Source: Carboxylicivirga mesophila
GTDB lineage: Bacteria > Bacteroidota > Bacteroidia > Bacteroidales > Marinilabiliaceae
DNA: 47,093 bases
NCBI RefSeq assembly: GCF_018271975.1
Contig: NZ_JAGUCN010000036.1
Span: 1-47,093, forward strand
Direction of reading: 5' to 3'
Each line of letters opens with the position of its first letter. Within the stretch, counting starts at the first letter, position 1. A program made the translations under genes and the position numbers. The notes below the pieces were generated by a model. That model was given only the letters and a program-made list of their open reading frames with translations. It had not been told where the DNA came from and made no database searches. Below, piece by piece: positions 9,231 to 17,815 of the stretch.

Positions 9231-10460
9231 ATGAAAAATAAACTAATCTTTTGGACGATGTGCATCGCCTGTTTTCTGAACGTTTCAGCAAAAGCGCAGC
9301 AAAAAGAAGTGCTGGCAGCAACGCCTCCCATGGGCTGGATAAGCTGGAACCTCTTCGAAGGCAATATCAGTGAAAGCATTGTGATGGAACTGGCCGATGC
9401 CATGGTAGAGAACGGGCTGAAAGAGGCCGGTTACGAGTACATTATTCTGGATGATTTGTGGCATGGCGGTCGCGATGCCAATGGCAAGGTGTTTCCTGAT
9501 CCACATAAATTTCCCAATGGCATGAAGGTGGTGGCTGATTATGTCCATAGCAAAGGCCTTAAATTTGGGATATATACAGATATTGCAGAATATACTTGTG
9601 CCGGTATGGTCGGTAGTTTAGGCTATGAGGAGATGGATGCACAAACCTATGCCGAATGGGGAGTGGATTACATCAAGTGCGACTACTGCCATGCGCCCGA
9701 AGACTTATGGACTGGCATTGAGCGCTACGAGAAGTTCATTAAAGCTGTTAGAGCAACCGGCCGTCCTATGGTGTTTGCCATTTGCGAGTGGGGGCAGCGG
9801 GCACCATGGTTGTGGGGGGCTAAGGTGGATGGTCAGCTATGGCGCACCACCTGGGACTTACGCGATACTTGGGAGCATGGGCAGTATAATAACGGGCATA
9901 ACGGCATCATGGAAGCTTTGGACCGTCAGGTGGGACTGGAAAAGTTCGCCGGACCGGGTCGTTGGAACGATCCTGACATGCTGGTCATTGGCCTTAACGG
10001 AACAGGTGCATCTTCTTCGGCCAATGGCGCCAATGGCTGTACCGTTACCGAGTATGAAGCGCAGTTTGGATTGTGGTCACTATTATCAGCGCCTTTACTG
10101 ATGACCTGCGACATCCGCAATATGGATGCTGATACCAAGCGCATTCTTACCAATCAGGAACTTATCGCTGTTAATCAGGATGAGTTGGGTAAGCAGGCAT
10201 CGCGCATCCACAAAGACGGAGCTGAAGAGATTTGGGCCAAACCACTGGCAGATGGTTCGTGGGCCGTTGGTTTTCTTAATCGCGATAATGATAAGAAACG
10301 GAAAATAGCACTCGATATCGCCCAGTTAGGTTTTGACGGACAGGTGAAAGTGCGCGATCTATGGCTGCACAAAGACCTTGATTTTAAACCATCAGCTCCG
10401 ATAAAATTGACTGTGGAGCCACATCAATGCCGAGTAGTAAAGATTACGTCTATTAAATAA
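9231..10460 (+). CDS. GH27 alpha-galactosidase / alpha-N-acetylgalactosaminidase
   Basis: A 409-aa exported glycoside hydrolase of family GH27, clan GH-D, a retaining exo-enzyme. The signal peptide ends near residue 22 (VSAKAQQ). Family landmarks are TPPMGWISWN (31-40), the DD pair at 74-75, the nucleophile Asp151 in WGVDYIKCDYC, and the acid/base Asp209 in WRTTWDLRDTW. GRWNDPDML follows. GH27 members remove terminal alpha-linked Gal or GalNAc, and I cannot separate the two. I chose the ATG at 9231 because an in-frame ATG at 9159 would overlap susD and place the intrinsic terminator inside the coding sequence. The C-terminal beta-sandwich typical of the family is present. GH35 starts 8 bp downstream. 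Confidence 0.93.
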   Translation: MKNKLIFWTMCIACFLNVSAKAQQKEVLAATPPMGWISWNLFEGNISESIVMELADAMVENGLKEAGYEYIILDDLWHGGRDANGKVFPDPHKFPNGMKVVADYVHSKGLKFGIYTDIAEYTCAGMVGSLGYEEMDAQTYAEWGVDYIKCDYCHAPEDLWTGIERYEKFIKAVRATGRPMVFAICEWGQRAPWLWGAKVDGQLWRTTWDLRDTWEHGQYNNGHNGIMEALDRQVGLEKFAGPGRWNDPDMLVIGLNGTGASSSANGANGCTVTEYEAQFGLWSLLSAPLLMTCDIRNMDADTKRILTNQELIAVNQDELGKQASRIHKDGAEEIWAKPLADGSWAVGFLNRDNDKKRKIALDIAQLGFDGQVKVRDLWLHKDLDFKPSAPIKLTVEPHQCRVVKITSIK

Positions 10461-10468
10461 TACGATTC

Positions 10469-12796
10469 ATGAAATTGCACAGCATGCCTAAGTTTTTACT
10501 GACGTTTTGCACTTCTTTGATGGTCACACTGCTTTTGTCATGTACATCATCAGGTGTTCAGTCAAGCCGCTTTGAGATAAGAGAGGGAAATTTTTATCTG
10601 GATGAGCAGCCCATTCAGTTGATTTGTGGTGAAATGCACTATCCGCGCATTCCCAAGGAATACTGGCGCGACCGTATGAAGCGTGCAAAGGCGATGGGCA
10701 TCAATACGGTGTCGGCCTATGTGTTTTGGAATTACCACGAACGGCAACCTGGTGTATTCGATTTTAAGGGACAAGCAGATATCAAGCGTTTCATCCAGAT
10801 TGCACAGGAGGAAGGCTTATTTGTGATACTTCGTCCGGGGCCATATGTGTGTGCCGAGTGGGATTTTGGAGGATATCCATGGTGGCTGCTCAAAGAAGAG
10901 GGCATGGTTTACCGTAGCAATGATGAGCGCTTTCTGCAAGCTTGTCAGAACTATATCCAGCGATTGGGCGAAGAGCTGTCTGATTTAACGGTTAGTAATG
11001 GTGGCCCCATCCTGATGGTGCAGGTTGAAAATGAGTATGGTTCTTATGGTGCCGATAAAGTTTACCTGGGTAAACTACGCGATATGATTAAGGAAGCCGG
11101 GTTTAATGTGCCATTGATGACCTGTGATGGCGCGGGACAGATGGAGGCCGGTCATGTGGATGGCACCTTAAGCACGGTTAATGGTGCGGTGGGTGAAGAC
11201 ATCTTTAAATCAGTCGATCGCTTTCATCCGGGCGGACCATATTTTGTGGCAGAGTTTTATCCGGCCTGGTTCGATGTATGGGGTACACCACATTCTTATC
11301 GCGACTATAAAAAGCCAGCTGAGCAACTGGAGTGGATGGTGAAAAACAATGTGTCGGTGAGTATCTACATGTTTCATGGAGGTACCAACTTTGATTATAC
11401 CAATGGTGCTAACACGGCTTATGGTTATGCGCCACAACCCACTAGTTACGACTACGATGCACCACTGGGCGAATACGGTAATATGTATCCAAAGTACTGG
11501 GCATTCAGAGAGGTTTTGCAACAGCATCTGTATAAAGATGAACAATTGCCTGAGGTGCCGTCACCTAATCCGGTCATTGAGATTGAGGAACTGGTACTTA
11601 CTGAATCCGCATCTCTATCCGCTGCTTTTGGAAAAACTGTTGAAGCCGAAAAGCCGCTGTGCATGGAGGAAATGAATCAGGACTTTGGCTATATTCATTA
11701 CGAAACAATACTTAATGAAAAGACGAAAGGTACATTAACCATCAAAGATGTGAGGGATTATGCCGTAGTGCTGCTTAATGGGAAACAAATAGGCAGTCTC
11801 GACCGTCGTCATCGTCAAAGCTCCATGGAGATTGACGTGAAAGAGGTTCCGGCTAAGCTGGAGATCATCGTTGAAAATGTGGGGCGTGTTAACTATGGTG
11901 CCGATATCCTGAATAATCGCAAAGGTATTACTGAAAAAGTGAGTGTCAATGGTACCGAACTCCTGGGGTGGAAATGCACATCATTGCCCTTGTATAAGGC
12001 GCCTGTTGGCAGTTTTAACTATCAAGATAATCCCATAAAAGGACAACCTGCTTTTCACCGCGCAACTTTTACGCTTGATAGTATTGGGGATACATTTATA
12101 GATATGAGTAGCTGGGGTAAGGGAGCAGCCTGGATAAATGGTCGTTCTTTAGGGAAGTTCTGGAATATCGGCCCTCAGCAAACCTTATATGTGCCGGGGC
12201 CATGGTTGAAGAAGGGGCAGAATGAACTAGTGATTTTTGCCTTCGAAGATACTGGTGCGAGAGCTGTAAAAGGCCTTAAAGAGCCGATACTTGATCAGCT
12301 GGGTATTGATAAAAACAAGCGAGAGAAAAGCACAATGGATTACAGCCTGAAACCTGTTTTGGATAGTGGTGATGTGGTACTAAAAGCAGAGATGAGTAAT
12401 GAGCAAGGCTGGCAGGAGTTTCAGTTCGATAGTCCGGTAACCATGCGCCACCTTGCATTGGAAGTGCTTTCAAGCAATGATGGTAATCCTGCAGGTGTTT
12501 GTGAGTTGGATGTGATTGATAAGGATGGCAACGTACTGACAAAGGATACCTGGAAGGTGGTTTATACCAGTTCTGAGGTTGAGGATAAAGGGTTTGCAGA
12601 ATACATCATTGATGGCAATCTGGGAACACAATGGAAAGCAGTAGAGAATGATCAGGACCCTTGTTTGATTGTTGATTTGGGCGAAATCACTAGTGTGAAA
12701 GGAGTACGTTTAAGGCATTCGTATTATGAACAGTCGGGCAGGCTCAAAGCGTTTCAATTGTACGGGCGACCACAGTTTTTCCTGTTAAAAGATTAA
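10469..12796 (+). CDS. GH35 beta-galactosidase with C-terminal discoidin-like domain
   Basis: A 775-aa lipoprotein (lipobox LLSC, Cys25). The GH35 TIM barrel covers about 40-360. The acid/base Glu189 sits in QVENEYGSYG and the nucleophile Glu262 in YFVAEFYPAWFDVWG. RPGPYVCAEWDFGGYP is the family hallmark. Jelly-roll domains follow. The last ~140 residues (about 635-775) look like an F5/8 type C carbohydrate-binding domain, with LALEVLSSNDG and a final VKGVRLRHSYYE strand. GH35 removes terminal beta-galactose. The gene lies 8 bp after GH27 and 37 bp before the GH20 start, so the three enzymes form one transcription unit. Lipidation suggests periplasmic or surface anchoring. Confidence 0.93.
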   Translation: MKLHSMPKFLLTFCTSLMVTLLLSCTSSGVQSSRFEIREGNFYLDEQPIQLICGEMHYPRIPKEYWRDRMKRAKAMGINTVSAYVFWNYHERQPGVFDFKGQADIKRFIQIAQEEGLFVILRPGPYVCAEWDFGGYPWWLLKEEGMVYRSNDERFLQACQNYIQRLGEELSDLTVSNGGPILMVQVENEYGSYGADKVYLGKLRDMIKEAGFNVPLMTCDGAGQMEAGHVDGTLSTVNGAVGEDIFKSVDRFHPGGPYFVAEFYPAWFDVWGTPHSYRDYKKPAEQLEWMVKNNVSVSIYMFHGGTNFDYTNGANTAYGYAPQPTSYDYDAPLGEYGNMYPKYWAFREVLQQHLYKDEQLPEVPSPNPVIEIEELVLTESASLSAAFGKTVEAEKPLCMEEMNQDFGYIHYETILNEKTKGTLTIKDVRDYAVVLLNGKQIGSLDRRHRQSSMEIDVKEVPAKLEIIVENVGRVNYGADILNNRKGITEKVSVNGTELLGWKCTSLPLYKAPVGSFNYQDNPIKGQPAFHRATFTLDSIGDTFIDMSSWGKGAAWINGRSLGKFWNIGPQQTLYVPGPWLKKGQNELVIFAFEDTGARAVKGLKEPILDQLGIDKNKREKSTMDYSLKPVLDSGDVVLKAEMSNEQGWQEFQFDSPVTMRHLALEVLSSNDGNPAGVCELDVIDKDGNVLTKDTWKVVYTSSEVEDKGFAEYIIDGNLGTQWKAVENDQDPCLIVDLGEITSVKGVRLRHSYYEQSGRLKAFQLYGRPQFFLLKD

Positions 12797-12833
12797 TAAA
12801 TTAGTGGTGCAAATATTTTGCAAATCAATATCT

Positions 12834-14456
12834 ATGATGAAAAATAAGAAATTAGGGTTATTGGCCGGTCTGTTATTGGTGGCTAATTTGCTGGTTGCTC
12901 AGTCGGTGAGTGTCATACCGCAGCCGATGAAGGTGGTGCAAAAGGATGGCGTTTTTAAGCTTCCAGCCGCTATCAACATTATTGCTGACACTGATAATAG
13001 TGATAATGCGAGCTATCTAAAGGAAGTGCTGATGCCTTACAGCAAGGCATCCATAAAAAAAATGGTCAAAAAAGGACAGGGAATTACCTTAACAACCAAT
13101 GCCACCTTAGCCGAATCACTAGGCGAAGAAGGCTATCAGTTTGAGATTAGCAAGCAAGGCATTGAAATCAATGGCGCTAATGCAGCTGGGGTGTTTTATG
13201 GGATTCAAACATTGAGACAAATGCTGCCGATTGATGCCTCTGCCACAGATGTTTATGAATTACCATTTGTGAGTATTGAAGATCAACCACGTTTCAGTTG
13301 GCGGGCCTTTATGCTCGATGAGGCCAGGTATTTCAAGGGTGAGGAGCAGGTGAAGAAGTTGCTGGACCAGATGGCCTTATTGAAGATGAATGTTTTTCAC
13401 TGGCACCTGACAGATGACCAGGGTTGGCGCATAGAAATAAAAAAGTATCCTAAGCTGACTGAGGTTGGAGCTTTTCGCAGTAATACACAAACAGGTGGCT
13501 GGGATAGCAAAGAACGCTCAGGAAAGCCGCATAGTGGTTTCTACACCCAGGAACAAATCAAAGACATCATCAGCTATGCACAACAACGTCATATCACCAT
13601 CGTTCCTGAAATAGAGATGCCCGGACATGCCTCGGCAGCCATTGCAGCGTATCCCTGGCTGGGCACTATTGGTGAACTGACAGAGGTGCCCGTGGTGTTT
13701 GGCAAACTGCCTGATTCGTTCAATGTGGCCGATGCCCGTGTGTATGAGTTTTTGGAAGATGTGTTGGATGAGGTGATGGCCCTATTCCCGGAAAACATTG
13801 TGCATATTGGTGGTGATGAGGTGCGTTTTGAGGCTTGGAAAAACTCAGAGACGGTGCAGGACTTCATGAAAGTGAAAGGCTTAAAAACGCCAGCTGATTT
13901 GCAGGTGTATTTTACAAATCGTATTTCCAATTATCTGGATGCAAACAAACACCGCATGATGGGGTGGAATGAGATACTGGGCGGCAATGTGCATGAATGG
14001 CAGAAGGCTGAAGACGTGGAAGTGACGGAACAATTGGCTAAAAGTGCCATTATTCATTTCTGGAAAGGAAGTCCTGAGCTGATCAATGAGGCGGTGCAAG
14101 GCGGTTACGATATTGTTAATTCCTACCACATTTATTCTTATCTGGATTATTCCTACGAATATATCCCATTGGAAAAGGCCTATGAGTTTAATCCCATTCC
14201 GGATGGTCTGGATGCTAAATACCACCATAAAGTGTTAGGTAGCGGCTGTCAGATGTGGGGAGAGTGGATACCTGAAGTGCGAGATATGGATAACATGGTT
14301 TTTCCACGCCTGGCGGCTTATGCCGAGGTGGGATGGACCGCTCAAGAGAAGAAGGATTACCAGCTTTTCAGAGCGAATCTGGATGAGTTGATTGCTAAAT
14401 GGAAGAAGGAAGGCATTCAGGTTGCTCCATCTTTTGAGAAGAAGGACCTGAAGTAG
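12834..14456 (+). CDS. GH20 beta-N-acetylhexosaminidase
   Basis: A 540-aa exported enzyme, with signal peptide about residues 1-23 (LLLVANLLVAQ). A GH20b N-terminal domain covers about 25-150. The GH20 catalytic domain begins at QPRFSWRAFMLDEARYF and contains HWHLTDDQGWRIEIKKYP (189-206). The catalytic Asp-Glu pair is D328-E329 in VHIGGDEVRFEAW, consistent with substrate-assisted hydrolysis of terminal beta-GlcNAc or beta-GalNAc. The start is one of two adjacent ATGs (12834 or 12837); the upstream in-frame start at 12804 would place ten unrelated residues before the signal peptide. It is the last gene of the PUL and is followed by a long terminator hairpin. Confidence 0.93.
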   Translation: MMKNKKLGLLAGLLLVANLLVAQSVSVIPQPMKVVQKDGVFKLPAAINIIADTDNSDNASYLKEVLMPYSKASIKKMVKKGQGITLTTNATLAESLGEEGYQFEISKQGIEINGANAAGVFYGIQTLRQMLPIDASATDVYELPFVSIEDQPRFSWRAFMLDEARYFKGEEQVKKLLDQMALLKMNVFHWHLTDDQGWRIEIKKYPKLTEVGAFRSNTQTGGWDSKERSGKPHSGFYTQEQIKDIISYAQQRHITIVPEIEMPGHASAAIAAYPWLGTIGELTEVPVVFGKLPDSFNVADARVYEFLEDVLDEVMALFPENIVHIGGDEVRFEAWKNSETVQDFMKVKGLKTPADLQVYFTNRISNYLDANKHRMMGWNEILGGNVHEWQKAEDVEVTEQLAKSAIIHFWKGSPELINEAVQGGYDIVNSYHIYSYLDYSYEYIPLEKAYEFNPIPDGLDAKYHHKVLGSGCQMWGEWIPEVRDMDNMVFPRLAAYAEVGWTAQEKKDYQLFRANLDELIAKWKKEGIQVAPSFEKKDLK

Positions 14457-14499
14457 TTCTTAGCTTTTTAGCAGAGTAACAAGATAAATCGTTTGTTGT

Positions 14500-14552
14500 A
14501 AGGATGGCATCTTTACTTGTGTAACGCAAGATAAAGGTGTCATCCTTTTTCG
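14500..14552 (+). terminator. Long hairpin terminator ending the PUL
   Basis: A 16-bp stem with two G-T pairs (AAGGATGGCATCTTTA with TAAAGGTGTCATCCTT) has a further CTTG/CAAG pairing toward the loop and runs into five T. It starts 44 bp after the GH20 stop, so it should end the glycosidase transcript. Confidence 0.85.
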
Positions 14553-14631
14553 TTCTGTGGATAGTTGCGAAGCGCACGTTTATCACCTAACTTATATATG
14601 TGTCTTATTAGTGTGCCATAATATTAAAACC

Positions 14632-15333
14632 ATGCGAAACAGAGGTAAACAGTCGGGAGATGATACGTGCTTTGCGCCCAAATGGCACCCTGTATTGACA
14701 GAGGCGGTTAATGACTATTGCTATTTACTCACGAGGGAGTACGCCGAAAATTCCGCGCTTCAGGTGGTGGGTAACAGGTATCGCTTAAATCAGCGGCAGC
14801 GCAGTGCCATACGCAGGATTGGTTCGGGTGAGAAGGCTATCAGAAAGCGGCAGCAGTCGCATTGCTCCCCTGCATCTGTTAAAGATTCTGTTGTTGAGGT
14901 GGATGGTTTTAATATGCTGATTCTACTCGAAAATGCCTTGTCTGGGGCGTATATTTTTAAGGCCAGAGATGGCACCTATCGTGATATCTCCAGTGTGCAT
15001 GGTTCCTATAAACGGGTAACAAAAACTGAAGATGCCATCGTATTAATCGGTAAGGCTCTGGAAAAGTTGCATGTTAAGGCCGTTAAGTGGTACCTCGATC
15101 AACCAGTTTCCAACAGCGGCAGACTCAAAACCAGAATGATGGAAATAGCACGGCAGCATCAGTTTAACTGGGAAGTGGAGCTGCACATGAATCCGGATAA
15201 AAAACTGGCTCAGAGTGAATGTATTGTCATCAGCTCAGATGGGTGGATACTTGATCGGGTGAACGGATGGTTTAATCTGGGTGCCTGCGTGATTGAGAAG
15301 CAGATAAATGAGGCGAATGTTTTGGTTGTTTGA
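14632..15333 (+). CDS. DUF434-family protein, possible NYN/PIN-like nuclease
   Basis: A 233-aa cytoplasmic protein that matches my recollection of the DUF434 (N-terminal) plus DUF5616 (C-terminal) architecture. The N-terminal helical part contains NRYRLNQRQRSAIRR (48-62). The C-terminal part has acidic residues spaced as in Rossmann-like NYN/PIN nucleases: Asp91 in VVEVDGFNML, Asp156 in WYLDQPVS, and Asp203/Asp208 in VISSDGWILDR. No function is established that I know of, so the nuclease idea is inference from the motif pattern. The start at 14632 (MRNRGK) was preferred over an in-frame ATG 75 bp upstream, which adds Cys-rich sequence without family character. A PPP phosphatase begins 16 bp after the stop, which suggests co-transcription. 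Confidence 0.75.
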   Translation: MRNRGKQSGDDTCFAPKWHPVLTEAVNDYCYLLTREYAENSALQVVGNRYRLNQRQRSAIRRIGSGEKAIRKRQQSHCSPASVKDSVVEVDGFNMLILLENALSGAYIFKARDGTYRDISSVHGSYKRVTKTEDAIVLIGKALEKLHVKAVKWYLDQPVSNSGRLKTRMMEIARQHQFNWEVELHMNPDKKLAQSECIVISSDGWILDRVNGWFNLGACVIEKQINEANVLVV

Positions 15334-15348
15334 CTAAACCCAGTGATT

Positions 15349-16020
15349 ATGTCAACACGATTATTGGCTATAGGGGATATTCATGGGTGCTATTGTTCGT
15401 TAAAAACAATGGTAGAGGAGCAATTGAAGCTTAAAAAGGAGGATGTACTCATCATGCTTGGCGACTACATTGATCGGGGACCGCAGAGTAAGGAGGTGCT
15501 GGATTATATCATTCGGCTTATAGGAGATGGTTATCAGCTTATTCCCTTGTTAGGTAATCATGAGGAGATGCTGCTAAAAGCATTGGACGATTATAAGTAC
15601 TTTGTTGCCTGGCATTACAACGGAGGTTATACGACTTTGGAAAGCTTTGGAGTGTCCGAACCTAATAAGATGGGCGATGGTTATTTCAGGTTTCTTCGTC
15701 AATTAAAATATTGCCATATGGATGGACGTAGAATTTTTGTACACGCTGGTTTTAACGATGAGCTTGCTAATCCGTTTGAGGATACAATAGCCATGTTGTG
15801 GAGTCGCAATGTACAGTACTCTAATCCAATGCTAACCAAGCGCACTATTATACATGGGCACAGCATTATTTCCCTGGAAGCCTGTCAGCGATTGGTTGAG
15901 AGCGACTCTTCTGTTATCAACATCGATACCGGGTGTTTCATGGGAAAATACGCTGATACAGGTTCCCTCACGGCCATTCAGTTTCCTGAAAGAATATTGT
16001 TTCATGTGGCATATTGCTGA
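15349..16020 (+). CDS. PPP-family metallophosphoesterase (protein phosphatase/ApaH-like)
   Basis: A 223-aa soluble phosphatase with all the PPP-family metal-site motifs: GDIHGCY (9-15), GDYIDRGP (38-45), GNHEEM (69-74), a later VHAGF and a C-terminal IIHGHS. These bind two metals that hydrolyse phosphomonoesters or phosphoproteins. Bacterial relatives are the PrpA/PrpB protein phosphatases and the ApaH-type dinucleotide hydrolases, and I cannot choose between these substrates. The ATG at 15349 is preferred to the GTG two codons earlier. The short gap to the DUF434 gene suggests the two act together. Confidence 0.88.
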   Translation: MSTRLLAIGDIHGCYCSLKTMVEEQLKLKKEDVLIMLGDYIDRGPQSKEVLDYIIRLIGDGYQLIPLLGNHEEMLLKALDDYKYFVAWHYNGGYTTLESFGVSEPNKMGDGYFRFLRQLKYCHMDGRRIFVHAGFNDELANPFEDTIAMLWSRNVQYSNPMLTKRTIIHGHSIISLEACQRLVESDSSVINIDTGCFMGKYADTGSLTAIQFPERILFHVAYC

Positions 16021-16039
16021 TGGAGAATTCATCTGCTTA

Positions 16040-16440
16040 GGTACCTAAATTATTTATTATTCACCCCTTCGCAGGCTCGCCAATGGGACAGGTCACCCTG
16101 CAACCGGAACGATCTCACCGGCGGGAGAAACTTAGCAGATTAGGAATTGAAGAACAATGTTTAGAAACTCAGCAAGGTAATCAATCACCAATCAAAACAA
16201 CGTTTTGAAACATTGAAAGTAAGCGATAGGCTTGAATATGGCGGAAGGGCGGCTTCGACGAAGGAGAAGGGAAGCCTGTAGTCATAAGACTCAAGCCGTT
16301 GCGGAGCAATCGCCTCTTTTAATGAGATTTTTTGATCCTCGTTTTTGTAAAAAATGAGGAACCCGTCTGGTAAGACAAAGTCTGTTTTCAGAAGAGGATG
16401 TCCGAAAATAAAGAGAGACATTTTTTATACTAATAATCTA
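16040..16440. repeat. Non-coding region resembling a dispersed intergenic repeat
   Basis: This stretch between the phosphatase gene and mnmD lacks a convincing gene. The minus strand is open over 16185-16421, and its conceptual peptide (containing RLESYDYRLPFSFVEAA) resembles, from memory, spurious peptides annotated in repeat regions of many Bacteroidetes genomes. GC-rich patches such as 16073-16132 differ from the AT-rich surroundings. I treat it as a probable dispersed repeat or remnant rather than a gene. Confidence 0.4.
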
Positions 16441-16449
16441 TAACTTCAT

Positions 16450-16578
16450 CACCTCATCCCAGCCTTCTCCTCAAGGAGAAGGTGACATTATTTAAAAAGG
16501 CAACTATCTCTAATGTATGAAGATATCTTTATTTAGTAGTGGCTTCCTCTCCTTGAAGGAGAGGATTGAGGAGAGGTG
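16450..16578. repeat. Paired inverted hairpins, MITE-like
   Basis: Two related palindromes face each other about 65 bp apart. The first is CCTTCTCC-TCAA-GGAGAAGG at 16463-16482, preceded by CACCTCATCCCAG. The second is CCTCTCC-TTGAA-GGAGAGG at 16546-16564, followed by ATTGAGGAGAGGTG. The reverse complement of the second flank resembles the first, so the block as a whole is an inverted repeat of ~35-bp arms. This is the form of a small non-autonomous mobile element or a REP-like pair. No transposase is present. Confidence 0.55.
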
Positions 16579-16699
16579 TTTTCAGAATGAATAATAGTTT
16601 AATATTATTCATATTCAGTTCAAATGAAGTCTGAATAACCGCAGGAAGCATCGTGTTATACCAAATGCACCTTGAACCATTTTGCTAATTATATAGGTA

Positions 16700-17377
16700 T
16701 TATTTCTTTACTGCTCGCAGCATCTCTCTTTTCCCCTTCGGTCCGGGTAGTCGTTCAACAGTGAAACCAACGGCTTGCATGGTGCGGCGAACAACACCTT
16801 TGGCACAGTAGGTGGTTAAAATGCCATCATTATTCATAGCCTTGTAAATCTTCTGAAAGATAGCTTCTCCCCACATTTCAGGCTGAACTTCAGGAGCGAA
16901 TGCATCAAAGTACACCAGGTCGTATGGCCTGTCAAAAGTGATGTTGGTTAAATCAGCTTCATCCTTAAGCAGAGTAAAGCCTGGCTGGAGTTCTGCTGCT
17001 TCGTTCCAGGGAAGCTCATGTAGCCGGGTGAAGAGTTGCTGTTCGGCTTCTGCTTTTGCAAAGTTCAGATGTGACGCAGCTTCGGGTGTAATCGGATATT
17101 TTTCAAGCGCATGATAAAAAATGGTTTTATCACCTTGATTAATAGCCGACAGAAAAGCATTCAGACCGGTTCCCAATCCTATCTCCAGTATGCTCACAGA
17201 AGCTTTCTGGCAAAACTGCAAGGCCGGCTCAATAAACACATGCATCGACTCATTGTAGGCGCCGTTGACCGAGTGATAGTGCTCATCCAGCTCAGGCACA
17301 AACAAGGTGTGTGAACCATCGGCCGATACTTTTATCTCTACTTTTCTTGATTGATCTTTTAACCAGTTATTATTCAT
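16700..17377 (-). CDS. mnmD: tRNA 5-(aminomethyl)-2-thiouridine-34 methyltransferase MnmD
   Basis: A 225-aa SAM-dependent methyltransferase of the MnmC/MnmD family (Methyltransf_30). It corresponds to the N-terminal half of E. coli MnmC, without the FAD oxidoreductase half. The SAM site is ILEIGLGTGLNAFLS. The family-specific DLVYFDAFAPEVQPEMW follows. The C-terminal TTYCAKGVVRRTMQAVGFTVERLPGPKGKREML matches the usual end of the domain, where the GPKGKREM loop is diagnostic. It methylates the wobble uridine side chain of tRNAs to finish the mnm5s2U modification. It has a candidate promoter 63 bp upstream and appears monocistronic. Confidence 0.9.
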   Translation of the reverse strand: MNNNWLKDQSRKVEIKVSADGSHTLFVPELDEHYHSVNGAYNESMHVFIEPALQFCQKASVSILEIGLGTGLNAFLSAINQGDKTIFYHALEKYPITPEAASHLNFAKAEAEQQLFTRLHELPWNEAAELQPGFTLLKDEADLTNITFDRPYDLVYFDAFAPEVQPEMWGEAIFQKIYKAMNNDGILTTYCAKGVVRRTMQAVGFTVERLPGPKGKREMLRAVKK

Positions 17378-17439
17378 TCGTATTTGACTTATTGGATGGT
17401 CATTGTTTTAAATCACAACTAATTCAAATTGCCCTGAGG

Positions 17440-17447
17440 CAAAGATA
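17440..17447 (-). promoter_or_regulatory. Candidate -7 element of mnmD
   Basis: On the minus strand this reads TATCTTTG, an exact match to the Bacteroidetes -7 consensus TAnnTTTG, 63 bp upstream of the mnmD start. At the -33 position only TTC is seen at 17-nt spacing instead of TTG, so the promoter call is moderate. Confidence 0.45.
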
Positions 17448-17513
17448 ATGTTTCTTGTTATGCCGAACAGGCATTATGACGTTTGAACTCAAGAGACCCA
17501 GAGCCGAGGGTTA

Positions 17514-17754
17514 TTAGTAATGGGAATCAATCGTTGAACCCACTCCGGGGTTCTGTTTGTAATATATTAATATACCATGGGTTGCACCCATGGTTATTAA
17601 AATTAAATCCCTTCAGGATAAAAAATGTCTGTAGGACATTAACAATAATAGCCCCGTGCAAAGCGCGGGGTTATGAATATGGTGAGAAAACAACCCTGAT
17701 ATGGGTTGAAGGTTTATTATTAAGCAAGTTTTAACTATTGATTCACATTAGTAA
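17514..17754. repeat. Palindromic hairpin-array element with 25-bp inverted-repeat ends
   Basis: A ~240-bp element with no convincing gene. Its ends are inverted repeats of 25 bp matching at 21 positions (17514-17538 and the complement of 17730-17754, sharing the core GAATCAAT). Between them lie six hairpins: 17536-17553 (GAACCC/GGGTTC), 17574-17594 (ACCATGGGT/ACCCATGGT, 3-nt loop), 17607-17619 (ATCC/GGAT), 17624-17640 (AATGTC/GACATT), 17652-17670 (CCCCGTGC/GCGCGGGG, AAA loop) and 17691-17708 (CAACCC/GGGTTG). Their centres are spaced about 39, 29, 19, 29 and 39 bp, mirror-symmetric about 17622. The first and last hairpins have similar sequences. This is what a MITE or compound REP/BIME-type element would look like. 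A conceptual peptide over 17483-17734 has no family features. Confidence 0.7.
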
Positions 17755-17815
17755 TCCAACTTTGTGATGATTTGCGCTATTTGTGGTTTGGTTCTGTTTT
17801 CTTCTGAACAGGGCT

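Noticed and set aside
16185-16421. Possible 78-aa gene on the minus strand
   Set aside because: The peptide resembles spurious repeat-derived peptides; no promoter, terminator or family support.
17483-17734. Possible 83-aa gene on the plus strand
   Set aside because: It is a read-through of the palindromic element and its hairpins, with no protein family features.
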